This document shows, piece by piece, positions 40,781 to 48,668 of a stretch of 64,000 bases of DNA. The DNA comes from Nucisporomicrobium flavum (GTDB lineage Bacteria; Actinomycetota; Actinomycetes; Mycobacteriales; Micromonosporaceae). Both the position numbers and the translations under genes were made by a program. How positions within the stretch are numbered: position 1 is the first letter of the stretch; every line of letters starts with the position of its first letter. Under the pieces are notes generated by a model. The model had not been told where the DNA came from. It did no database searches and worked only from the letters and a program-made list of their open reading frames with translations. Location: NCBI RefSeq assembly GCF_016464385.1, contig NZ_JADMLH010000002.1:310001-374000 (forward strand), given 5' to 3'.

Positions 40781-41542
40781 TCAGCCGGCGCGCAGTGCGG
40801 AGATCAGCCGAGGGTCGCCGACGACGGTCAGTTTGTCCGTTTCGAACCGGCCCATCAGCGTCAGGAGCAGGTCACTGGCGGTCCCGGAGGCCTCCGCGCG
40901 CGGGTGGTGGTCGTCGGTGTCGAGGATCGTCCCGGTGTCGAGCAGGGCGATGCCGGCACCCCGCAGCCGGACGAACCACTCGTAACTTGCGTCCGTGGCG
41001 GTGAGGTGCACGACGCCGTGCAGGTCCGTCGGGCCCTTGCGGTAGCCCGCCGGCAGCCAGGTGTCCAGCACCTCGTTCACGCCGTCGGCGGCGAGCTTCG
41101 TCTCGATCGGGGTGGCGCGCCCGGCGGCCTGCTCGGCGTCCCAGCGGTGCACCGAGACCTCGTGCGCCATCCGGCGCTGCCAGAAGCCGGCCTTCTTCGC
41201 CTGCGCCGGCCACGTCCAGGACGGCAGGTCGGGGTCCAGGGCGTCGAGCGTCTCGATCGCCCCGGTCATCTCCCGGCGCAGCTGGTCCAGCGCCTCCGGC
41301 CAGGCAGGCCTCGGCTCCGGGACCGTGCGGGCGGCGGGCCGGTCCAGCACGCCGCGCGGCGCGAACTCGCGCACCCAGCGCAGCACGGAGGTGAGGTGCT
41401 CGGTGAGGTCGGCGGCCGTCCAGCCCGGACACGCGGGCACGGCGGCGTCCGGACCGGTCTCGGCGACAGCGTCCTGCAGCGCCGGACCGTCGGCGCGCAG
41501 TGCGGCCAGCCAGAAGTCCTTCGTCGCGTTGAGCCTGTTCAT
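40781..41542 (-). CDS. Mycothiol-dependent maleylpyruvate isomerase-family (DinB-like) protein
   Basis: 253 residues. The DinB/MDMPI fold shows VPACPGWTAADLTEHL near residue 36 and the metal His ligands in RMAHEVSVHRWDAEQA, with a second domain after residue 165 (DLHGVVHLTATDASYEWFV). Members use mycothiol as cofactor or bind metal, for instance isomerising maleylpyruvate in gentisate breakdown; substrate here is unknown because no aromatic pathway genes flank it. Consistent with mshD in this window. Confidence 0.85.
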   Translation of the reverse strand: MNRLNATKDFWLAALRADGPALQDAVAETGPDAAVPACPGWTAADLTEHLTSVLRWVREFAPRGVLDRPAARTVPEPRPAWPEALDQLRREMTGAIETLDALDPDLPSWTWPAQAKKAGFWQRRMAHEVSVHRWDAEQAAGRATPIETKLAADGVNEVLDTWLPAGYRKGPTDLHGVVHLTATDASYEWFVRLRGAGIALLDTGTILDTDDHHPRAEASGTASDLLLTLMGRFETDKLTVVGDPRLISALRAG

Positions 41543-41597
41543 CAGCTTCTCCCGCTGGAGCGGACCACCCGTACGGTCGGCCCGTGACCCGTCGGCC

Positions 41598-41603
41598 TAG
41601 GGT
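41598..41603 (+). promoter_or_regulatory. -10 box (TAGGGT) of murB
   Basis: TAGGGT, 7 nt, GTG 41611. It lies inside the longer open frame from 41584, so it favours the shorter MurB start. Confidence 0.55.
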
Positions 41604-41610
41604 TGACCTC

Positions 41611-42699
41611 GTGCCTGACGTTAGTGCTGACCCGCCAGCCGCCGCACCCGGTGCGCATGCCAGTTCGCTGGCGGCGTACACGACGCTACGCCTCGGTGGC
41701 CCTGCCGGCGCACTGACGGTGGCCACTGAAACGGATGAAGTGGTGGAAACCCTGCGCGCGGTCGCGCGTAAAGGGGAAGACGTCCTGGTGCTGTCGGGCG
41801 GCAGCAACGTGGTGATCGGCGACGAGGGATTCCCCGGGACCGTGCTGCTGGTGCGCACCCGCGGCATCGAGGTGATCGACCGGGACGCCCGCGGCGCGCT
41901 GGTACGGGTGGCAGCCGGCGAGCCGTGGGACGACTTCGTGGCCGACACGCTGGTCCGGGGCCTGTCCGGCCTCGAGGCGCTCTCCGGCATCCCCGGTTCC
42001 GCGGGCGCGACCCCGATCCAGAACGTCGGCGCGTACGGGCAGGAGGTGGCCCGCACGATCGAGGCGGTGCACGTCTACGACCGTGCGGACGACCAGGTCA
42101 AGGTCATGTCGCTGCCCGAGTGCGGGTTCGCGTACCGGTCGAGCGTCTTCAAGCACAACGACCGGTGGGCGGTGCTGCACGTCGACTTCCGGCTCGCCGA
42201 GTCCGCGGAGTCCGCGCCGGTCAAGTACGCCGAGCTCGCCCGGCACCTGGGCGTCGAGGCGGGCGAGCGGGTCGCGGCCGACCGGGTCCGCGAGACCGTG
42301 CTCAAGCTGCGGGCGAGCAAGGGCATGGTGCTCGACGCGGAGGATCCCGACACCCGGTCGGTGGGCTCGTTCTTCACCAACCCGGTGCTGTCGGCGCAGG
42401 AGTGGGCGGCGGTCCAGGACCGGCTCGTCGACCTGGGCGAACCGCCGAGCTGGCCGGCCCCGAACGGCACGGTCAAGGTGCCGGCCGCCTGGCTGATCGA
42501 GAAGGCGGGCTTCGGCAAGGGGTACGCCGGCCGCGACGGGGTGGCGATCTCGTCGAAGCACACGCTCGCGCTGACCAACCGCGGCGGCGGGACCACGGAG
42601 GCCCTGCTGGACCTGGCCCGGGAGATCCGCAACGGCGTACGCGACCGGTTCGGGGTCGTGCTCCACCCGGAGCCCGTCCTGGTCCGCTGCGCCCTGTAG
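41611..42699 (+). CDS. murB: UDP-N-acetylenolpyruvoylglucosamine reductase
   Basis: 362 residues from GTG 41611; GTG 41584 is the upstream alternative. FAD-binding motif VLSGGSNVVIGDEGFPG near residue 60, then GIPGSAGATPIQNVGAYGQE, CGFAYRSSVFK and the catalytic Ser in RSVGSFFTNPVLS, with the final HPEPVLVRCAL. It reduces enolpyruvyl-UDP-GlcNAc to UDP-MurNAc with NADPH in peptidoglycan synthesis. Long type I/III-like C-terminal domain. Monocistronic in appearance. Confidence 0.95.
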   Translation: MPDVSADPPAAAPGAHASSLAAYTTLRLGGPAGALTVATETDEVVETLRAVARKGEDVLVLSGGSNVVIGDEGFPGTVLLVRTRGIEVIDRDARGALVRVAAGEPWDDFVADTLVRGLSGLEALSGIPGSAGATPIQNVGAYGQEVARTIEAVHVYDRADDQVKVMSLPECGFAYRSSVFKHNDRWAVLHVDFRLAESAESAPVKYAELARHLGVEAGERVAADRVRETVLKLRASKGMVLDAEDPDTRSVGSFFTNPVLSAQEWAAVQDRLVDLGEPPSWPAPNGTVKVPAAWLIEKAGFGKGYAGRDGVAISSKHTLALTNRGGGTTEALLDLAREIRNGVRDRFGVVLHPEPVLVRCAL

Positions 42700-42704
42700 G
42701 GCCG

Positions 42705-43208
42705 TCAGCGCCAGCCGAACACCTGCGTCCAGTAGAGGGTGCCGTTCGCGGCCCGCTGCACCCCGGCGCCGAACGAGCGCGCGTCGCAGTTGAGGATGTT
42801 CCGGCGGTGCTCCGGGCTGGCCATCCACGCGTCCACCACCTCGGCCGGGCTCGTGAAGCCCCAGGCGATGTTCTCGCCCGCCACGTAGGGGTAGCCGGCC
42901 GCCCGCGACCGGGTCTGGAAGGTGGAGCCCCGCCAGCCGATGTGGCCGAAGTCGCCGGTGGCGGCCATGTAGTGGCTCTGGCGTACCGAGGCGACCATCA
43001 GCTCCTGCTCGACGCCGAGCGGAGCGCATCCGGCCAGGGCGCGCTCCTCGTTGGTCCGCGCGATCACGTCGTCCATGAGCACCTGCTCGGTGGTCGGTCG
43101 CGCCGCTGCCGCGGGCACCGTGGTTCCGGCGTGCGCGGGGGTCGCGATCAGGGCCAGCAGGGCGGCCGGTGCGGCCGCGGCGGCGATACGGCGTACGGAG
43201 TCGAACAC
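42705..43208 (-). CDS. Secreted CAP (SCP/PR-1) domain protein
   Basis: 167 residues from GTG 43208, GGGAGG 7 nt upstream. The signal peptide is Ala-rich and ends LIATPAHAG (cleavage near residue 28). The CAP domain covers most of the rest: DVIARTNEERALAGCAPLGV, SHYMAATGDFGHIGW, AGENIAWGFTSPAEVVDAWM and HRRNILNCDARSFGAGV, with the usual His/Glu cavity residues. Bacterial CAP proteins are extracellular with poorly known roles. Convergent with murB, gap 5 bp. Confidence 0.88.
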   Translation of the reverse strand: MFDSVRRIAAAAAPAALLALIATPAHAGTTVPAAAARPTTEQVLMDDVIARTNEERALAGCAPLGVEQELMVASVRQSHYMAATGDFGHIGWRGSTFQTRSRAAGYPYVAGENIAWGFTSPAEVVDAWMASPEHRRNILNCDARSFGAGVQRAANGTLYWTQVFGWR

Positions 43209-43327
43209 GTGCTTGCCTCCCGGTCCACGGCCGGGCTCCTGTTCGCCCGGCAATGGCTATCGGACCTGGCTTTTCGGGGGTACGTCCGATCTTTTCCGGT
43301 TTCCGCCGCCGCGGGTCCGTCCCCGTG

Positions 43328-44020
43328 TCAATCTGTGGGGATGGCCTGGGGTAGCCGGATCTCGGCTCCGGCGCCCGTCGCGGGGTCGTAGGTCAGCGCC
43401 ACCGACCCGCCGTGCCGCGCGGCGACCGCCTCGGCCAGCAGCATCCACAGGGCCGTGCTGCGCCGCCGGTGCGGCGGTTCGGGATCGGCCAGCATGCCGG
43501 CCATCAGGTACTCGTCGGTGAGCTTCTCCGCCTGCCGGGCCACCACCGTCACCGTCCAGCCCGAGGCGTCCGCCACGGCGCTGACCGTGGCGGCGCGGTC
43601 GGCGGCACCGCTGGCCACCGTGCCGATCACCGCGTAGAAGAGGTCCCGCAGCAGGGCCGCGTCGGCGGACAGCGGCGGCCCGTCCCCGGCCCGGACGGTG
43701 GCCGCGGTGTACGGCTCCCGGCTGGCCAGCAGGTCCGCCGCCTCCTGGATCACGTCGCCGATCCGGACCGGCCCGGGGCGCAGCGCGAGGTCGCCGGTCT
43801 GCAGCCGGCTCACCACCATGAGATCGGCGACCAGGGCGAGCATGCGGTCGGTGTTGCGGCGTACGGCGGCCAGCGCCACGGAACGCTCGGCGGGCGCGAG
43901 GTCGTCGGTGTCGAGGCTCTCGGTGAACGAGGCGATGGTCGTCAGGGGCGTACGCAGCTCGTGCGAGATCACGGCGAGGAACCGGGCCTGCAGCGCGAAG
44001 GCGTTCGTGGGGGATCGCAC
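43328..44020 (-). CDS. Histidine-kinase-like protein with intact H-box and degenerate ATPase domain
   Basis: 230 residues from GTG 44020, 5 nt after TATAGT. The dimerisation/phosphoacceptor helix is normal (FLAVISHELRTPLTTIASF, His near residue 20). The region that should be the ATPase domain lacks the N-box asparagine (LLRDLFYAVIGTVASG) and the glycine motifs; only ARHGGSVAL recalls the end of the fold. There is no sensor or membrane segment. It may scaffold, act as a phosphatase, or accept phosphate from another kinase. It is divergent from the regulator at 44208. Confidence 0.72.
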   Translation of the reverse strand: MRSPTNAFALQARFLAVISHELRTPLTTIASFTESLDTDDLAPAERSVALAAVRRNTDRMLALVADLMVVSRLQTGDLALRPGPVRIGDVIQEAADLLASREPYTAATVRAGDGPPLSADAALLRDLFYAVIGTVASGAADRAATVSAVADASGWTVTVVARQAEKLTDEYLMAGMLADPEPPHRRRSTALWMLLAEAVAARHGGSVALTYDPATGAGAEIRLPQAIPTD

Positions 44021-44193
44021 GCTGAACTATAACTTTCCGTATATGAACCGACACGTCACGCTATCGTGAGTTTCTGACATTTCATCGTCGCCGTCCGCGA
44101 TCGCGGGGGGCGTGAGCAAGAAGCTGACCCGCAGCCGAGCACGTGCCGTGCCGGGCGGGCAGCCGTGCGACGCGCGGGGCGGAGGCGGAGGGC

Positions 44194-44211
44194 ATGGTGA
44201 CCAACTCATGA
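44194..44211 (+). promoter_or_regulatory. Five-codon upstream ORF coupled to the response regulator
   Basis: ATG GTG ACC AAC TCA TGA, with the strong GGAGGCGGAGGG ribosome site just before it. Its TGA overlaps the regulator's ATG (ATGA). The regulator itself has no separate well-spaced ribosome site, so its translation probably depends on this mini-ORF. Confidence 0.5.
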
Positions 44212-44906
44212 GCAGACTGCTCGTGGTCGAGGACGACCCGGACATCGCCCTGGCGCTGCGGCTGCTCTTCAGCCGGGCCGGGTACGAGGTGGCACACGCG
44301 GGCGACGGGCGTACCGGCCTCAAGGAGGCGTACGCGGAGCACCCCGACCTGGTCGTGCTCGACGTCGGCCTGCCGGAGATGGACGGCTGGCAGGTGCTCG
44401 AACGGCTGCGGGACGTCTCGGACGTACCCGTGCTGGTGCTGACCGCGCACGGCCAGGAGGCCGAGAAGGTACGCGGCCTGCGCGGCGGCGCCGACGACTA
44501 CCTGACCAAGCCGTTCGCCAACAACGAGCTGCTGGCCCGGGTGGAGGCGCTGCTGCGCCGCTCGTCCAGCGGGCAGAACAGCTGGGCCAGCCAGATCTAC
44601 GACGACGGCCTGGTGCACCTGGACCCCACCAAGCGCCGGGTCTACGTCAAGGGCGACGAGAAGCGCCTCACCCCGACGGAGTTCCGGCTGCTGAACGCGC
44701 TCGTCCGGCACGCCGGCGCGGTGCTGAGCCCCAACCAGCTGCTCACCCAGGCCTGGGACGACCCCACCGGCATCGGGCAGGAGCGCGTGAAGTTCGCCGT
44801 GCTGCGGCTGCGCCGCAAGCTCGGCTGGTCGGATCCCGATGAGTCCCCGATCGAATCGGTACGCGGTTTCGGCTACCGCTACCGCCGCCCGGGCGGCGAC
44901 ACCTGA
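44208..44906 (+). CDS. OmpR-type response regulator
   Basis: 232 residues from ATG 44208. Receiver: LLVVEDDPDIALALRLLF, phosphoacceptor in VVLDVGLPEMDGWQVLERL, VLTAHG and YLTKPFANNELLARVEALL. Winged helix: RLTPTEFRLLNALVRHAGAV, QERVKFAVLRLRRKLGW and ESVRGFGYRYRRP. Its only neighbouring kinase is the degenerate one divergent from it. It stands 86 nt before cheA and may link that system to motility genes; the target is not known. Confidence 0.9.
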   Translation: MSRLLVVEDDPDIALALRLLFSRAGYEVAHAGDGRTGLKEAYAEHPDLVVLDVGLPEMDGWQVLERLRDVSDVPVLVLTAHGQEAEKVRGLRGGADDYLTKPFANNELLARVEALLRRSSSGQNSWASQIYDDGLVHLDPTKRRVYVKGDEKRLTPTEFRLLNALVRHAGAVLSPNQLLTQAWDDPTGIGQERVKFAVLRLRRKLGWSDPDESPIESVRGFGYRYRRPGGDT

Positions 44907-44933
44907 GCCGCAACCAGGAGCGGTCCGGGTGTC

Positions 44934-44961
44934 CTCAGGTGAGGCCGCGGTAGGTCGATGA
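44934..44961 (+). promoter_or_regulatory. FliA-type promoter candidate of the cheA operon
   Basis: CTCA (44934-44937), 16 bp, GTCGATGA (44954-44961). I recall CTCA-N15-17-GCCGAA as the FliA-type consensus of Actinoplanes; the -35 part is exact, the -10 part has two or so mismatches. A GGAGG ribosome site then precedes TTG 44993. Confidence 0.45.
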
Positions 44962-44992
44962 GGGTCTTGGGAAACGAGCAGGAGGTAGGGCG

Positions 44993-47341
44993 TTGGAAGA
45001 CCTTGGCGAGATCGTCGGCGAATTCCTCATGGAGAGCCACGAGAACCTGGATCAGATCGACCGGGACCTTGTGGCGCTGGAACAGGACCCGTCGTCCCGC
45101 GACCTGATCTCCCGCATCTTCCGGGCGATCCACACCATCAAGGGCACGAGCGGCTTCCTCGCCTTCACCCGGCTGGAGACGCTGGCGCACGCCGGTGAGT
45201 CGCTGCTGTCCCGGCTGCGCGACGGCGTCCAGCCGGTCACGCCGACGACGATCACCACGCTGCTGGCCACGATCGACGGCGTACGGTCGCTGCTGGAGGC
45301 CATCGAGCAGAACGGCGCCGAGGGTGACGTCGACGTCGACAGCATCATCGCCGCGGTGCACGCGCAGATGAACGCCCCCGGCGACGCTGCCCCCGCGGCC
45401 GCGCCCGCCGCCACGGCCCAGCCGGCCGCCGCTCCCGAGCCGCTCCAGGAGCGCCCGGTCCGCCCGGCGCCCGAGCCGGTCGAGGAGCAGCGCCGCCCGC
45501 TCGGCGAGATCCTCGTCGAGACCGGTGCGGCCCAGGCGGCCGACATCGGCTCCGCACTGCAGTCCCAGCTCGAGGGCGACGAGCGCAAGCTCGGCACGAT
45601 CCTGCTCGAGGAGGGCAAGACGCAGCCGGCCGCGGTCAACGAGGCGCTGCAGGCGCAGACCCCGAAGCGGAGCGTCGCGGACAGCGCCATCCGGGTCGAC
45701 GTGGACCTGCTCGACACCCTGATGAACATGGTCGGTGAGCTCGTACTCGCCCGTAACCAGCTCGTCCGCGGCGTGATGGAGACCGGCGACTCCGGCCTGG
45801 TCCGCAGCGCCCAGCGGCTCGGCATGATCACCTCGGAGCTGCAGGAGGGGATCATGAAGACCCGCATGCAGCCGATCGAGCACATCTGGTCGAAGCTGCC
45901 CCGGGTCATCCGGGACCTCTCCCAGTCCCTCGGCAAGCGCGTCGAGCTGGTCATGGAGGGCAAGGAGACCGAGCTCGACCGCAGCCTGCTCGAGGCGGTC
46001 AAGGACCCGCTGACGCACCTGGTCCGCAACGCCGTCGACCACGGCATCGAGGACACCGACAAGCGGATCGCCGCGGGCAAGAGCCCCGAGGGGACGCTCA
46101 CGCTGCGGGCGTACCACGAGGGCGGGCACGTCGCGGTCGAGGTGGCCGACGACGGCGCCGGCATGGACGTCGACCGGATCGCGCAGAAGGCGGTCGAGAA
46201 GGGACTGCTCCGCCCGGAGCAGGTCCCGAACATGGACAAGCGCGAGATCATGGCGATGGTCTTCCAGCCCGGTTTCTCGACCGCGGCCAAGGTGACCAAC
46301 GTGTCCGGCCGCGGCGTCGGCATGGACGTCGTCAAGACCAACATCGAGCGGATCGGTGGCGCGGTCAGCGTCGACTCGACGCTGGGCCAGGGTACGGTCT
46401 GGCGCCTCACGATCCCGCTGACCCTGGCCATCATCCAGGCGCTCACCGTCGACTGCGGCGACCAGCGGTACGTGGTGCCGCAGGTGGCCGTCCTCGAGCT
46501 GGTGTTCATCGACGGGCAGTCCACGAAGATCGAGTACGCCTCGGGCGCTCCGGTCTACCGGCTGCGCGGCAAGCTGCTCCCGCTCGTCCGCCTCGACCGC
46601 ACGCTGGGTCTCGAGCCGAGCGGCGACCAGGGCGTCTACATCATGGTGCTGCAGGCCGACGGGCGCCGGTTCGGCCTCGTCGTGGACCGGGTCCTCAACA
46701 CCGAGGAGGTCGTGGTCAAGGCGCTCAACAGCCGCTTCAAGGACATCGGCCTGTACGCCGGCGCCACGATCCTCGGCGACGGCAAGGTCGGCCTGATCCT
46801 CGACGCCTCCTCGCTGGCGCGCCGCTCGCATCTCGCGGTCGACTCCGAGCGGGAGAACCTCGTCGGCACCTCCCGGTCCACCGGCGCGGCCGGCACCGGC
46901 GAGCGCCTGCTCATCACCGCGGTGGGCGAGCGCCGGGTGGCGATCCCGCTGGACACGGTCACCCGTCTCGAGGAGTTCCCGCGGGACCGCATCGAGCACG
47001 CCGGCTCCCGCGAGGTCGTGCAGTACCGCGGTCAGATCCTCCCGCTGGTGCGGCTGTCGCACCTGCTGGGGGCGTACAGCGAGGTGGAGGAGGGCGACAC
47101 CGTCTCGGTGGTCGTCTACAGCGAGGGAGGCCGCAGCGTGGCGCTGGTCGTGGACCGCATCGTCGACATCGCCGAGAACTCGACCACGGCCCGCCGCGAC
47201 GCGGAGGAGGACGGCCTGGTCGGTACGGCGGTCATCCAGCAGCGCGTCACCGAGCTGCTCGACGTGCGCCGGGCGATCCTCGCCGCGGACCCGAACTTCT
47301 ACAACGACATGGCCGGCGACGAGATGCTGGTGGAGGCCTGA
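44993..47341 (+). CDS. cheA: Chemotaxis histidine kinase CheA with two CheW-like domains
   Basis: 782 residues from TTG 44993, GGAGG 7 nt upstream. Hpt domain at 1-110 with FRAIHTIKGTSGF (His47). A linker at about 160-225 holds two LGEIL/LGTIL repeats. Dimerisation starts near 230 (DLLDTLMNMVGELVLARNQL); the ATPase has HLVRNAVDHGIED, DDGAGMDVDR and GRGVGMDVVK. Two CheW-like domains follow, about 480-630 and 640-780, instead of the usual one. No CheY-binding P2 domain is evident. It phosphorylates CheY and CheB on receptor signals; no receptor gene lies in the window. Confidence 0.95.
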   Translation: MEDLGEIVGEFLMESHENLDQIDRDLVALEQDPSSRDLISRIFRAIHTIKGTSGFLAFTRLETLAHAGESLLSRLRDGVQPVTPTTITTLLATIDGVRSLLEAIEQNGAEGDVDVDSIIAAVHAQMNAPGDAAPAAAPAATAQPAAAPEPLQERPVRPAPEPVEEQRRPLGEILVETGAAQAADIGSALQSQLEGDERKLGTILLEEGKTQPAAVNEALQAQTPKRSVADSAIRVDVDLLDTLMNMVGELVLARNQLVRGVMETGDSGLVRSAQRLGMITSELQEGIMKTRMQPIEHIWSKLPRVIRDLSQSLGKRVELVMEGKETELDRSLLEAVKDPLTHLVRNAVDHGIEDTDKRIAAGKSPEGTLTLRAYHEGGHVAVEVADDGAGMDVDRIAQKAVEKGLLRPEQVPNMDKREIMAMVFQPGFSTAAKVTNVSGRGVGMDVVKTNIERIGGAVSVDSTLGQGTVWRLTIPLTLAIIQALTVDCGDQRYVVPQVAVLELVFIDGQSTKIEYASGAPVYRLRGKLLPLVRLDRTLGLEPSGDQGVYIMVLQADGRRFGLVVDRVLNTEEVVVKALNSRFKDIGLYAGATILGDGKVGLILDASSLARRSHLAVDSERENLVGTSRSTGAAGTGERLLITAVGERRVAIPLDTVTRLEEFPRDRIEHAGSREVVQYRGQILPLVRLSHLLGAYSEVEEGDTVSVVVYSEGGRSVALVVDRIVDIAENSTTARRDAEEDGLVGTAVIQQRVTELLDVRRAILAADPNFYNDMAGDEMLVEA

Positions 47342-47342
47342 C

Positions 47343-47780
47343 ATGGCGAGCCGGCAGTTCGCCACCTTCGAGGTGGCAGACCAGTTGTTCGGGGTCGAGG
47401 TCGACACGGTGCAGGAGGTGCTCTCGTACAACGAGTACACCCCGGTGCCGCTCGCGCCGCCGGCCGTCGGCGGGCTGTTCAACCTCCGCGGCCAGGTGAT
47501 CGCGGCGGTGGACCTGCGGGTCCAGCTCGGCCTCGCCCGCCAGGCCCTGCAGGGCCCGGTGATGAACGTGATCCTGCGCGGCGACGGCGAGCCGGTCAGC
47601 CTGCTCGTCGACCGCATCGGTGAGGTCGTGGACCTCGACGACGACCAGTTCGAGCCGCCGCCGGACACGCTCGCCGGGCCCACCCGCGAGCTGGTCACCG
47701 GGACGTTCAAGATGGACGGCCGGCTGATGCTGGCCCTCGACGTCAACCAGGCCGTCGACACGTACCGAGCCACCACCTGA
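47343..47780 (+). CDS. cheW: Chemotaxis coupling protein CheW
   Basis: 145 residues. The CheW fold shows QFATFEVADQLFGVEVDTVQ, NLRGQVIAAVDLRVQLGL, VSLLVDRIGEVVDLDDDQFE and MLALDVNQAVD. It links chemoreceptors to CheA. The start lies 1 nt after the cheA stop and the stop overlaps the next ATG, so it is embedded in the operon. Confidence 0.95.
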   Translation: MASRQFATFEVADQLFGVEVDTVQEVLSYNEYTPVPLAPPAVGGLFNLRGQVIAAVDLRVQLGLARQALQGPVMNVILRGDGEPVSLLVDRIGEVVDLDDDQFEPPPDTLAGPTRELVTGTFKMDGRLMLALDVNQAVDTYRATT

Positions 47781-48652
47781 TGTACAGCCTGGTCAGCGCC
47801 CCCGTCCTCGGCTTCGACCTGACCCGCCTGGGCGGCGGGTCGGCGACCGCCGAGGTGCTGCTGCGCGCCCTGCGCCTCAGCCTCGGGGACCTGCCGATCC
47901 TCGCCCAGCGGCTGCCCGACGAGGGCGTACGCGGCCCGCTGTGGGTGGAGGTGGAGAGCGCCGCCCGCCGGATGCCCTCCCTCAAGGGCATGAAGGCCGA
48001 CGACGCCGCGAGCTCGCTGGCGCTGGTCGAGCGGGCGCCGATCGGCTCGGTGGACGCGCTGCTGACCTGCCTGCGCTACGACGTGATGGCCTGGACCTGG
48101 CAGGGCACGGGACGCGACGCGAAACAGAGCGAGACGGCCGCCTCGGCGACCGCGCTGCTCTGCGACGCGGCCGTGGCCAGCTACCTGCGTGAGGTGCTGG
48201 ACGACACGACCCGGCGGATGCTCGGCGCGGGCTGGGTGGCCGCGGTGCGCAAGCTCCCGGCCGGCAAGCCGATCGACCTGGGTCCGCACCACTACGCCGT
48301 CTCCGCGCTGCTGGACCGGCTCCGCTCCATCCGGCCCAACGACCTGCAACGCCTGGTGCGCTCCGCCGAGGACGCCCGCAAGAACGCCGGCGGCTGGTCC
48401 CCGGCGGTGCACTCGGCGTCGTGGGCGGCGTACCTGTCGGACCGGGTCCGTACGGCCGCGGCCGCGCAGATGCTGCTGGTGCAGGCCATCGACACCGCGG
48501 CGATCCCGCTCGCCGACCGGGCCGGCGGCGTCTGGAACATGCTCAGCGGCGCGGTCCAGGCGCTCGTCGTCCGGGACCTGCTGGACACCGCCACGGCGCA
48601 CCGGCTGCTCTCGCCGGTCATCGCGGCGCTCGGCCCGGCGTGGCTCGGGTGA
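47780..48652 (+). CDS. Uncharacterised protein inside the chemotaxis operon
   Basis: 290 residues, mostly helical and Ala/Leu/Arg-rich, no membrane segment or signal. Visible stretches: SLGDLPILAQRLPDEGVRGP, LTCLRYDVMAWTWQGTGRD, LREVLDDTTRRMLGAGWVAA and SARDARKNAG-like charged helices, ending IAALGPAWLG. I see no CheC, CheD, CheV or CheZ motif. Its ATG overlaps the cheW stop (TGATG) and cheB follows after 16 nt, so it is translated with the signalling proteins and probably works with them, perhaps as a phosphatase or array component. Confidence 0.7.
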   Translation: MYSLVSAPVLGFDLTRLGGGSATAEVLLRALRLSLGDLPILAQRLPDEGVRGPLWVEVESAARRMPSLKGMKADDAASSLALVERAPIGSVDALLTCLRYDVMAWTWQGTGRDAKQSETAASATALLCDAAVASYLREVLDDTTRRMLGAGWVAAVRKLPAGKPIDLGPHHYAVSALLDRLRSIRPNDLQRLVRSAEDARKNAGGWSPAVHSASWAAYLSDRVRTAAAAQMLLVQAIDTAAIPLADRAGGVWNMLSGAVQALVVRDLLDTATAHRLLSPVIAALGPAWLG

Positions 48653-48668
48653 GGAACGGAGGGCAGCG

